NCBI GenBank assembly: GCA_033557675.1
Contig: JAWQRM010000133.1
Coordinates: forward strand, 1 to 29,299
DNA from: Coptodactyla brooksi
Lineage: Eukaryota; Arthropoda; Insecta; Coleoptera; Scarabaeidae
Reading direction: 5' to 3'
Length of the DNA stretch: 29,299 nucleotides
Shown in pieces: positions 21,034-29,299 of the stretch. The position numbers and the translations under genes were made by a program. The notes under the pieces were generated by a model, which was given only the letters and a program-made list of their open reading frames with translations, was not told the DNA's origin and searched no databases. Within the stretch, counting starts at the first letter, position 1. Each line of letters starts with the position of its first letter.

Positions 21034-21313
21034 TTATTTTATTTAATTTATTGTGACTTGACCGGTTTCGACACTTTTTCCAGTCATTATCAGAAGCCTT
21101 GTCAGGATATTTTTGATGTAATGTCAGGATTATTTTGTATGTAATTAGGGTGTATGTGATCTATTAGATACAGCCTAATCTACAAGTCACACACCCTACG
21201 AGATCAACAATAAGTACAACAACAATTCGACAGAAAATATCTTGACAAGACTTCTGATGATAACCTGAAAATGTGTCGAAACCGGTCAAGCCACAATAAA
21301 TTAAATAAAATAA
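21034..21313. mobile_element. 280-bp foldback element with CTGATGA...GAAAC cores
   Basis: Arms 21034-21113 and 21234-21313 are inverted copies with about ten differences; both carry TTGACCGGTTTCGACAC (or its complement), CAGAAG, CTTGTCA and TTTATTTTATTTAATTTATT. Inside, AGGGTGTATGTGA and TCACACACCCT form a second inverted pair. The right arm on plus reads CTGATGA (21254-21260), 17 nt, GAAAC (21278-21282); the left arm on minus has CTGATAA at the same place. The order matches the hammerhead-bearing ends of Penelope-like elements, though stem II is not evident. There is no ORF. Confidence 0.65.
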
Positions 21314-22040
21314 AAAAGCCGGAAGAGCTATCTGACAAATGTATCCTTTTAGTTTAGGTTAGCTTTCTATAGATTAACTTAAGTAAGTGTTCAATGATAA
21401 GGCATGTGTTTAACCATTTGAAGGCAGGCTTTTACAAAATAGTTTCATTAATGTTTTTATTGGTTCATTTATGACAAATCCCCTACAAAGAACAAAAAGT
21501 AATCAATATGGTGTCAACATAATATCACAAAGCCTGAAAAGATTAAGAAATTTAATAGCTGTTGTAGTATTTCTAATTTTATTCAGAGTAATATCTCTAC
21601 TGGTCTTTGCAAATTTTGTCCTTTAGTGCATATCATAAATATTATAAAAATCTAAAAGGCTAATCTCTAACACCTTAGCCATCAGGTATCAAAAAGCTGA
21701 TCCAATTTCATGTTACAATGTGCAGGAGCCGTGAAAGCTGCTTCAACTCTAGTCAGAATATCAACATCAAAATCTGTGATGATCCAGTATCTAAACAGCA
21801 CTTTCTGGAATTTTGTTTATCGTTGTATTTCTCAAACCTTACTTTATCCATCAGCAAATAAATGATATCAAAACTGAATCCTACCTAGAAATCTGCTTCT
21901 TTAGCAAATGAGGATTTTCATTTTCCCAAAAACGAAAAAAGAGATTATTATGTATCGTCCAATTTTGCAGAAATTATAATAAATTCATTCTAATCCATTA
22001 TTTTCTGTCTGCAATGACTTTCCAAATCCAACCTTCCATT
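21314..22040. other. AT-rich non-coding DNA
   Basis: No gene was recognised. 21345-21390 contains a TTTAGTTTAGGTTAGCTTTCTATAG word related to the tandem array at 19398-20900. Nothing else was seen. Confidence 0.35.
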
Positions 22041-22059
22041 TCTGGTAGTTTTATGTTAT

Positions 22060-23340
22060 TTTTTACTCGGTTTCTTCATGTCTGATCTATGACCTTCGTG
22101 TCTCAATCTACTTTGCGTTTGTTTCCTTCGGTTCCGTTATTATTTACAGTATTTTCTCTCGTTGGATTATCGTCCTATAAATCCTTAAATGTAATTCCTT
22201 GGTGCTTCTTCGTTTAATGGTGTTTTAGGTCTTTTCGATGTACTCTCATTTATTCTGCTTATCGCTTATGGATATGTGTATCTGCTATTCCTAAATTTTG
22301 TTCGCTATTTCTTATCATTGCAATAAAACACATACATTTCACCTTCATTGATTACTAGATCTCTTGCTGGTGCTTCTATACCTACTTCCATAGTTTGTAC
22401 ACCCCTGTTCTAATTTATTTGTCTCTCTTGCGACTATTGCAACATCGTCTGACTCATCTGCCACTTGCATCATATTTTTTATTGATACTATCTATCCTTT
22501 GAGTTATTTTTATTATTGCGTCCAACAATATTGACAATATTGTTTATCAAATATGTTTCAAGTCGATAAACACCAGATACATGGTTATATCGTATTATTG
22601 GCTCTTTTCCATAATTTGATTCATGATCTAAATTGAATCTGTCGTTGAATAATGTTTAATACTAACTAACTAACATAAACCTGTTTACATGCAGCTCTCT
22701 GCCGCATTTAATAATTTCTATTACTACGTAAATTTCGTCACATCCTACAGCTTTTTTTAGATTTTTAAATTGCTAAAATTACTTCTTCGCGTATGGATTC
22801 TTCAGTGTCATCATTATCTCTTTCTTCTCATAGTTTTTCGAAATGTCTTTTCCAGGTGTAGTCTTTGATTATTATAACCATTACCATTTTTTTAAGTTTT
22901 ATGGTCCTTAACAGTTTTTTCAATGCATTTCTTCTTTTTCTTTTTGTACAATATTGTGGCCCTTTTTCTCTTCGATACTGTATATTGTTATTTCTAAATC
23001 AATACTTTTTTCTTATATTTTGCTTTTATCCCATAATTTTTTTCTGTCTTTCATTTTTCTTCCATGATATATAATCAAAATTTCATAGAAGAAATAATTA
23101 AATTTGATAATTAAAGAAATCGAAGTTAAAATTAACTTTGATTTCTTTAGATTCCTCTTATTCTATTTTTCTTTTATTTTTCTGTGTTTGCTTAATTATT
23201 CTTGCGTGGTTTCTTCTCAACTTTTACTCCACTTTCTTTGATCTTCCATTTGGCGTATATATCGATTTTGCCACTTTCCAAGTTCTTATTGTGTTGTTCG
23301 TCCTAATTCTAGTTTTCAGTTTTTAAACTGTCTTCTACAA
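22060..23340 (-). pseudogene. decayed non-LTR retrotransposon (LINE)
   Basis: Minus-strand frames, broken by stops and shifts, give pieces in LINE order. RTWKVAKSIYTPNG near 23240-23300 resembles the TWNVR opening of an AP-type endonuclease. TEESIREEVILAI then SKKAVGCDEIY and EIIKCGREL near 22695-22830 match the fingers segment (K-NKAPG-D-IP-E-IK). DESDDVAIVARETNKLEQ near 22400-22465 matches the YADD catalytic box, here with a disrupted first half. The pattern is closest to RTE-like LINEs, but the clade is uncertain. On the plus strand the region is T- and pyrimidine-rich, which produces spurious hydrophobic ORFs at 22865-23326. It is dead. Confidence 0.6.
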
Positions 23341-23892
23341 TGTGTTCCACTTTCTTCAATAACATCTCGTGCTCATATGATCATTTTCATTTTTTCTTAT
23401 CTACTCGTATATATTGAAATCTTCTTTCTTAGGTTTAAATTCTTTTTTTTCCCTCACGAAGCTTTCCCTCGTGAAATGGCACACATAAATTTACTTAAAA
23501 GTGTATGTGCCTGATATAAACATGTTATAAAGCAAAATTTCTTCTTCCATTTCATTTTCTTTTGGTTAATTTGAATACACCTAACGAAATCTTTTACAAG
23601 TTCTGCTGATAATGTTATCACGTTGACCGTAAAAACTAAATTGATCAACTTAGAATTAGAAGTAAAATATCAAAACTACAGACTTCTACAAATGAAAGGA
23701 AAAGGAACTTCTAGCAAATTAATTTTCATGATCTACTTACTTTTTACACAAAAACCATTGAAAATGATATGCTAATAATGCGTGAACATTGTTCAGTAAT
23801 TCAAACTGGAACAGGTACCGAAATTTCAAATTTAAACGTATAGTAAAACATTGAAAACTTCAACGAACCAGTTACGTGACAAATTCTGTATA
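23341..23892. other. AT-rich spacer
   Basis: No gene or repeat was recognised. The 64-codon minus ORF at 23454-23648 has no domain. Confidence 0.35.
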
Positions 23893-23894
23893 TA

Positions 23895-24834
23895 CAGGGG
23901 TCGCTAAAAGGTCTGTACAACGCTTTACCACAGCTTTCTAACCTCAAAATAAGATGATTTAACCAAACTCACCTATGTCCCATATTTATTCGTTTGGCCA
24001 GTAGAGGCCTCCATAGTCTGAAAAAATAAAATGACATTTTTAAATACCGAACGAATTACTTGATCAATTTAAACGAAATTTTAGGTGGATATTTTTTGCG
24101 AATAGAGCAATTGGTTGATGTGTTGTTTGACACGCAGTCAGATGGAAGCAACCAAAACATGTTAACTTTTTTTTGGTTACATTTTAGGCCCTCTTATTAA
24201 ACTGTCGTATCTTGCATAGTTTCCAAGAAAACATGTAAAATAAAACGTAGAAATCAATACACCTCGATTGTGAGCCACTATTATTTTAAACTAAGGTGAT
24301 TTTTTTAAAGACGCAGGCTGACAATACAGATTACAGGGTACAATTAATTAACTTCTAATATACTCTTTTGGGGAGTAAACTGACATGATACAAGCGAATT
24401 AGAAAATTAACTCACTGTGCAATGTAAACTTTTGATGTTACAGCTGTATAGATTCAAAAAATAGTGGCTCACGAACTAGTGAAATGTTTTGCATTTTATT
24501 AATCAATCGGTAGGTTTATTAAAAAGTTGTAGTAAGTTTTTATTAAAGTTTTGGTTGCTTTTAGTCGTACTGCCAAAATCTAAAAACATGTCAACAGATA
24601 GCACTATACAGCAAGAATATCCACCTAAAATTTCGTTTAAATTGGTGAAGTGGTTCAACCGCTATTTAAAATTTTCTAATGTCTTTCTAAAAAAAGGTTT
24701 CAAAAGTTAAAAATTTTCCTCTACTGACCAAACAAAAAAAATTTCGAACGTAAATATGTTTGGCTAAATCATCTCATTTTTTGAGTTCAGGAAGCTGTGG
24801 TAAAGCCCTGTACAGACCTTTCAAAGACACCCTG
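23895..24834. mobile_element. 940-bp long-arm foldback transposon
   Basis: The two ends read CAGGGGTC and CAGGGTGTC inward, each next to a TA (23893-23894 and 24835-24836). The arms extend about 390 bp. Matching blocks include AAAGGTCTGTACA, GCTTTACCACAGCTT, GATGATTTA-CCAAAC, TTTGGxCAGTAGAGG, AAATTTTAGGTGGATATT, CAACCAAAAC and GAGCCACTATT. They meet around a loop near 24300-24450. There is no transposase; the 73-codon ORF at 24489-24710 is arm sequence. This is a non-autonomous element, with the TA duplication pointing to Tc1/mariner-type mobilisation. Confidence 0.85.
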
Positions 24835-25029
24835 TATTTTAATTCACTGTCAAAACTTCACACAGTCAATCATGTCAAATAATAGGTGACTTTTGAGAAT
24901 TACATTTCCTTTCATGTATTTTTTTCTGTTTAGTTCTTTCCTTATTCTGCGTATTAAGATTAAAAGTTCTTTTCATACCATTGGTTAAGTAAGAATAAGA
25001 AAACGTTTCAAGAATTTTTTATTTCACCA

Positions 25030-25313
25030 GTTGTAAGTCCAATTGTTTTTTGCGGTTGTGTTGGTGCACTTATAAACTTCGCAAAACTGAAGAAAAAACT
25101 TATGGAAAATTATCAAATTCCTGCGACCAAAAGCAGTATCGAATGATTGGTGAAAAGGGTTATAACTGGTTAGGAAACAATCAAGAGTCATACAAAAAAA
25201 ACTTTGTTCTAGAAGTGCTTCGAAGATTGGAGGAAAGCGCTGACACAAGTGTATTATTTATATTTTATGGTTATTACTACCTTTCACGCTGACAAAGTTA
25301 ATACTGATAAATA
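25030..25313 (+). pseudogene. mariner-type transposase C-terminal relic
   Basis: Plus-strand frames with shifts give KCFEDWRKA near 25214-25240 and ADKVNTDK followed by TAA at about 25289-25313. Many mariner transposases end with a KCFEDWKKRWHKCI...GDYFEGDKVN pattern, and the order and spacing here agree. The upstream part (FAKLKKKLMENYQ) is not clearly assignable. No terminal repeat was found. The overlapping 80- and 74-codon ORFs do not represent the true frame throughout. Confidence 0.4.
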
Positions 25314-25463
25314 AAGAATTCAACCTACTTTTTTATCCATCCTATTACGGTTTATGACATTAATACAAAATATTTGAATATATTCTGAAAAATATCAATT
25401 TATTTCGAAATAATAAACGTGTGTAGCTCCCCAGAATTTTGCAAACAGAACTAAGTAAATCTA

Positions 25464-25988
25464 AAGGGCCACGGAAAAAGTTCGTGGCGTTTTTTCCAAT
25501 AGATGGCGCTGCCAATCGAGCCATACTTATAGCGTCTTGTTTATTTCGTCAAAAGTTAGACATGTAGATACCACATGAATTAACAGCGAAACATTTTATG
25601 GACCGAATTTCCATTTGCAGAAATTGATAACAAGCAGCAATGTGCAAAGAAGATCGTAAAAATTGAGAGCTCGGCTGGGAAGTTTTGATGTATCTACCGT
25701 ATAGCCCGGACCTTGCCCCAACCAACTATAATTTGTGTCGCTCTCTGCAGAACTCTCTTAATGGTGTAAAAGCTGACTTCAAAGGGGCCTATGAAAATTA
25801 CTTGCTTCAGCTTTTCGCCCAGAAATTCCAGATGTTCTACAGTGATGGCATAATGGTTTTACCAGAAAAATGCCAAAGGTTATCGACCAAAATGGTACAT
25901 GCATATTTGGTTTAATAAAGCTCGTTTTAAATATAAGAAAAATTTGAATTTTGGTGAATAAACGCCACAAACTTTTTCCTTGGTCCTT
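25464..25988 (+). mobile_element. 525-bp deletion derivative of a mariner
   Basis: Terminal inverted repeats of about 33 bp (AAGGGCCACGGAAAAAGTT at left, AAGGACCAAGGAAAAAGTT at right, then GTGGCGTT) are flanked by TA duplications at 25462-25463 and 25989-25990. Inside, 25570-25628 encodes IPHELTAKHFMDRISICRN, from the linker before the catalytic domain. After a large deletion, 25687-25912 encodes the C-terminus: YLPYSPDLAPTNYNL with the third catalytic Asp region, then SLQNSLNGVK, and SDGIMVLPEKCQ, with small frame changes before the stop. The first two catalytic aspartates are deleted, so it needs another copy to move. The ends look fairly young. Confidence 0.9.
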
Positions 25989-25990
25989 TA

Positions 25991-27229
25991 TAATTATAGT
26001 GTTTTAAATATATTAAAGAAATGTTTGCTTATCGTATTTATTTAAATATATTCTCGAAATATGTAAAAAAGTAAGAATAAAAAGAAATGCAAGTAGATAT
26101 TCCTTAATACATTTACAGAATTTTATAATTTTTTAAACAGTTAGCAAAATTTTTGGGGAAAACCTCCAAAAATTATTTGAAGTATTTAACAAACATGAAC
26201 TTTGGAATTTTTCTTCTCTAGAATAACTGTGAATTGACTGCTGTAAACGTCAATATTAAAACAAGGTGAATTGGGTGAAATAATAACACGAAATTTTACA
26301 ATTTCTCTAACCATCACTAACTTAACAATAAGTAATAAAACATTGAAGAATGTCAACCGTAGCATGTCAAAGTTCAACCACAGGTAACGCAGATATCGCG
26401 TTTAACTTTTTTTAACAATTTTAAGGATGCTTAAGCATCAGAAGATGTTATTTCTCCATCGAATTTATTTTCTTTTATTTTGAAACACCGGGAGTCCTGT
26501 GTACTGCAAAAGTTACTGTACTGCAAGTACAGTATTTACTGCACTGTAAGGTACTATGAAGTTACAATAATGATTACAATGAAAAATGAATCCAATGATG
26601 GCTTTATAAATTTAGGAAGCCAAAACGGCAGTTCTGACGAAAATGTGTCAACTTGTAAGACCATACTGGTTTTACAAGTTGTACTGTATGGTATGAAATT
26701 TATCTCAATAATATTTCTCCTGCTCCACCAGCTTTACCAATTAATTAATTGGCAAGTAAACCAATTATATGCAAGCCAGGAAATTGCTAAGCTATCCATA
26801 AATACATATTCTCTATTCAATGCATGTATTTTCCTTTTTTGGGAAGGTTTTTTTGGAAAGTACAAAAAACAAAGAAATTTAGAATAGAGGTAAGTAATAG
26901 AGAAATTTTAAAAATATCCATAAACTAGACCCCGTCATATACAAGGCAGAAATAGAACAAGATTAGGTACTTAATTTCCCACATTCCTCCAAATTCAATG
27001 AAAATTATATAAAATTATTGAATATTTGTGCAAGAAGTTTAGCTCAGCATTAGTTCCAGAAAAAAATTGTTAAAATGGATGAGAGCTTGTTATTATTCAA
27101 AGGTAGATTAAGTTAGGAACAATACCTCTTGCTGAAAAATTCCGCATTGATATAAAATTATTTGTTTTGCAATTTGCAATTTTGCAATTTGTTTTGCAAA
27201 AATTATTATGTGAATTGCAATCAGAATGC
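25991..27229. other. AT-rich non-coding DNA
   Basis: A plus 135-codon ORF at 26480-26887 has one hydrophobic stretch (KFISIIFLLLHQLYQLI) but no recognisable family, no promoter or polyadenylation context, and includes local inverted repeats (TACTGTACT...AGTACAGTA near 26515-26535; ACTTGTAA...TTACAAGT near 26650-26680). It is probably chance. 27160-27200 is a short TTTGCAATTTG repeat. Confidence 0.35.
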
Positions 27230-27902
27230 ATGACAGGTTACAAAGTTAGAGCCATTTGAATGACGGTAAAATTGTGATGGGGTATTTCATAAAAACATAA
27301 AAGGAATAAAGAGCAAATATTAAATTTTGTAAAAATTATAACAAAAAGCTGGGGGATAAAAATAATAAAATATGCTGAGACTTACAAATTGATGAAAAGA
27401 GTGTACGGTGGTGATGGTGAAAGATCTAGTCGTCCAGAAAGTAAAAATCGTGCTGAATTGGTAGAATTTTACTGTGAGAGTGTTAAATGAAGAATTAAAA
27501 ACAAATAGAGAAACTGAGCGTCAAAGTTTGACTCAAGATTTTGGAAAAAGAAAAGTGTGTGCATGTAAAGGCCTCATTAAAACTGCTGAAAATGATTTTC
27601 TTGATTCGATCATAACTGGTGATCTAAAACAAACATGGTGCTTTAATATGTTCCAGAAATTAAGCATCGATCTGCAGAATGGAAGTCGAAAGGCGAGCCA
27701 AAAAAATGCATTTTCAGAAGTCAAGAATCAAGAGAGTAGTGATTAACTGAAAGTATCGTTTTATGATGACATCTCAGCCATTCAAGCAGCTGTGGCGCAG
27801 GTATTAAAGGCCATTCCTATGGATAACATACAAAAATCTATGCATGCATTGGTTCATCGTGAAAGAAAGTATATCGAGATAAATGGAACCTATTTTGGAT
27901 AA
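27230..27902 (+). pseudogene. internally deleted mariner, third copy of the family
   Basis: This begins with the same leader as 491-650 (ATGACAGGTTACAAAGTTA). Coding pieces in order: AETYKLMKRVYGGDG, then RPESKNRAELVE after an in-frame loss of about 25 codons seen in the copy at 1-305, then VNEELKTNRET-type sequence, ACKGLIKTAENDFLDSIITGD with the first catalytic Asp, WKSKGEPKKMHFQKSRIK in another frame, a second large deletion, and the C-terminus AIQAAVAQVLKAIPMDNIQ ... YIEINGTYFG with a TAA at 27900-27902. The middle and last catalytic aspartates are lost. The ORF 27474-27746 covers only part of it. No terminal repeats were located with confidence. Confidence 0.85.
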
Positions 27903-28339
27903 AAAAATATCTTTTAAACACAATTCAATGTGTTTTTTGCATATCTAAAAATTCTCGTTATTTAATTGTAATATGTATTGTATGGAATTTTGTATACAAT
28001 TTTAGTAGAAATAGACAGGATACTATTTTTACTAAAACTGTGCTATATGTAATAGATTCTTCATTAGACAAAAACGAAACGATCTACCGTCAACGTTTAG
28101 AGCCATAAAACCCAAGAAAGAAGAATAAGACTTTTCAAAGGAGTAAAGTTATGGTTCTAAAATGGCAAGATAAGAAAATGCACGCAGTGGGCATAATTCA
28201 CATGTCATCATCCGATGTAGTAAAACCAAAGAAATGTGAAGAAATAATAAAACTTCAATTGATATGTTACTGCAATAATTCATGATTTATAAGAAAGAAG
28301 AAGCTATTACGAACTGAAATCATATTCAGACGAATTATT
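27903..28339. other. AT-rich non-coding DNA
   Basis: Nothing recognisable was seen. This may include the 3' remainder of the mariner just upstream. Confidence 0.35.
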
Positions 28340-29020
28340 CATCAATTTTTTTCTTGTTTTCTCCATTGAACGCGATAATTACGTTTCCCGCATAATGTAC
28401 ATTAAATGCTAATAAATTTGTAAGTACGTACTTAAATATTTGTTTTTCATTTTACATACCTTAAGTTAAAATAACCACTCGTTACAGCTAAATTAGGAGG
28501 ATTGATTTTATAAAATTAGGTGTTTATTATTCATACCTTCATTATAGAATTACAACGAAACAATGCAATGAAGCAGCAAACAGTTATTTATGACGTTTAA
28601 AACACAATTACAGTTCTCATTTTATATTATTGTACGCGCAGTCATCAAAATGTACTTCCTTTTTGTGCACAAGTTATCTTGTAATTACGGTACTTTCCAA
28701 TAGCGGTAATTTCAGGATTAGTTGATTACTCAATTTAGAGATAAATAACAATCGTTAAAGAGAATGCAACCATATCTTCGTTATATTTTCACCTATAATT
28801 ACATCCAATGAGCTGAGCTATATTCGTGGAGCGACGTTTTCGAATCAATTAATTTAGCCAATCAATACCAATTACACTGTACATGCCAAGAATAAATAAT
28901 GGCGCTACATTGACTGCAAGTATTAATTGTACGGAAGTATATTGTTTACTTTGAGCTTGTAAAGGGTGGGCAAATTTGAGGTTAGGAAGTAAATTAGCTT
29001 AAAAACACACTTTTTTTTAA
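28340..29020. other. unique-looking non-coding DNA with homeodomain-like words
   Basis: There are no repeats and no ORF. Many TAATTA/ATCAATTAATTT/CAATCAAT-type words cluster at 28370-28930, with AATAATGGCGCTACATTG at 28896-28913. Its texture resembles 10200-11340. A regulatory role is only a guess. Confidence 0.2.
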
Positions 29021-29027
29021 CAAATTC

Positions 29028-29299
29028 AGTTTTATTGATACCAATGTAAAGTAGAAATATAGGAATTAATAATGGAATATGATGTCGGGCAAATGTCCAC
29101 CTCTAGCACGTCGGCAGACGTCCGCTCTTTTCACAAAATTTTGAACCACATTTTGCAACAAAGCTTCGCTTATCTCGTCAATGCAGCGCCGAATTTCATC
29201 TTTCATAGCGTCAGTTGGTTGTGGTTTGTTCACATAAACCCGGTCTTTCAAATGGCCCCAGAGAAAATAATCCAGCGGCGTTAAATCATAAGAACGAGG
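29028..29299 (-). pseudogene. DDE transposase C-terminus, cut by window edge
   Basis: The minus strand is open from the window edge to TAA at 29066-29068. It encodes DLTPLDYFLWGHLKDRVYV with the third catalytic Asp of the D,D,D triad, followed by IRRCIDEI and ending LPDIIFHY. This is the standard C-terminus of a large insect family of IS630/Tc1/mariner-type transposases (usual pattern DLTPLDFFLWG-LK--VY). An AATAAA signal lies 30 bases past the stop (29031-29036 on plus as TTTATT). No stop or frameshift is visible in the part present, so it may be younger than the other relics. The N-terminal and first two catalytic residues lie beyond 29299. Confidence 0.85.

Noticed and set aside
22865..23326. 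Hydrophobic Phe/Leu-rich plus ORFs
   Set aside because: They arise from a T-rich strand opposite a decayed minus-strand LINE; no signal or membrane protein family is supported.
26480..26887. 135-codon plus ORF with one hydrophobic stretch
   Set aside because: Longest ORF, but composition is AT-driven, it includes local inverted repeats and no family was recognised. It would need transcript evidence.
1..29299. tRNA, rRNA, snRNA or CRISPR array
   Set aside because: No tRNA B-box-like GGTTCRANTCC with a matching A-box, no rRNA-like sequence and no regular spacer-repeat pattern was seen; the tandem repeats here are satellites or transposon-derived.

Overview
This is AT-rich nuclear DNA of an animal, most likely an insect. 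It has no operons or ribosome-binding sites. It carries one spliced exon with good splice signals, many decayed mariner-type transposases, Penelope-like retroelement (PLE) remains, TA-flanked foldback elements, and a long TATA-type satellite. The species cannot be named from the sequence. Nearly every ORF longer than 60 codons is either a piece of a dead transposon or a chance ORF in AT-rich DNA.

Layout: 1-650 holds two minus-strand fragments of one mariner family, with a perfect hairpin between them. 651-3060 has nothing recognisable. 3062-3330 is an isolated GC/CpG-rich island. 3815-6330 is a cluster of four PLE pieces: a small minus fragment with a GIY-YIG motif, then two copies arranged head to head as a large palindrome (centre 4685-4695), then a minus copy that keeps a 5' terminal region with a TATA box and a hammerhead-like motif. 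6331-7270 is C-rich then CpG-rich, possibly regulatory. 7975-9480 is an old, shuffled repeat region. 10200-11340 is higher-complexity non-coding DNA. 11530-14250 is a TATA-type satellite with two foldback transposons inserted in it.

14942-15263 (minus) is a 322-bp internal exon encoding a Pro/Gln/His-rich stretch. It is the only convincing piece of a host gene, so much of the surrounding DNA may be its introns. The gene itself was not recognised. 16101-16668 is a 190-bp direct duplication. 16690-17430 is a decayed DDE transposase relic. 18785-19120 is a GC-rich patch with two RFX-type X-box sequences in inverted orientation. 19398-20900 is a degenerate tandem array.

20908-24834 holds a hairpin element, a foldback with hammerhead-like cores, a decayed LINE (minus) and a 940-bp long-arm foldback. 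25030-27902 holds three mariner relics, one of them a 525-bp deletion derivative with clear terminal repeats and TA duplications. 28340-28970 is unique-looking non-coding DNA. 29028-29299 (minus) is the intact C-terminus of another DDE transposase that runs off the window edge.

I found no cellular pathway, defence system or gene cluster. The most interesting signals are structural: the PLE palindrome, the recurring CTGATGA...GAAAC motifs, the paired X-boxes, and the unidentified exon.
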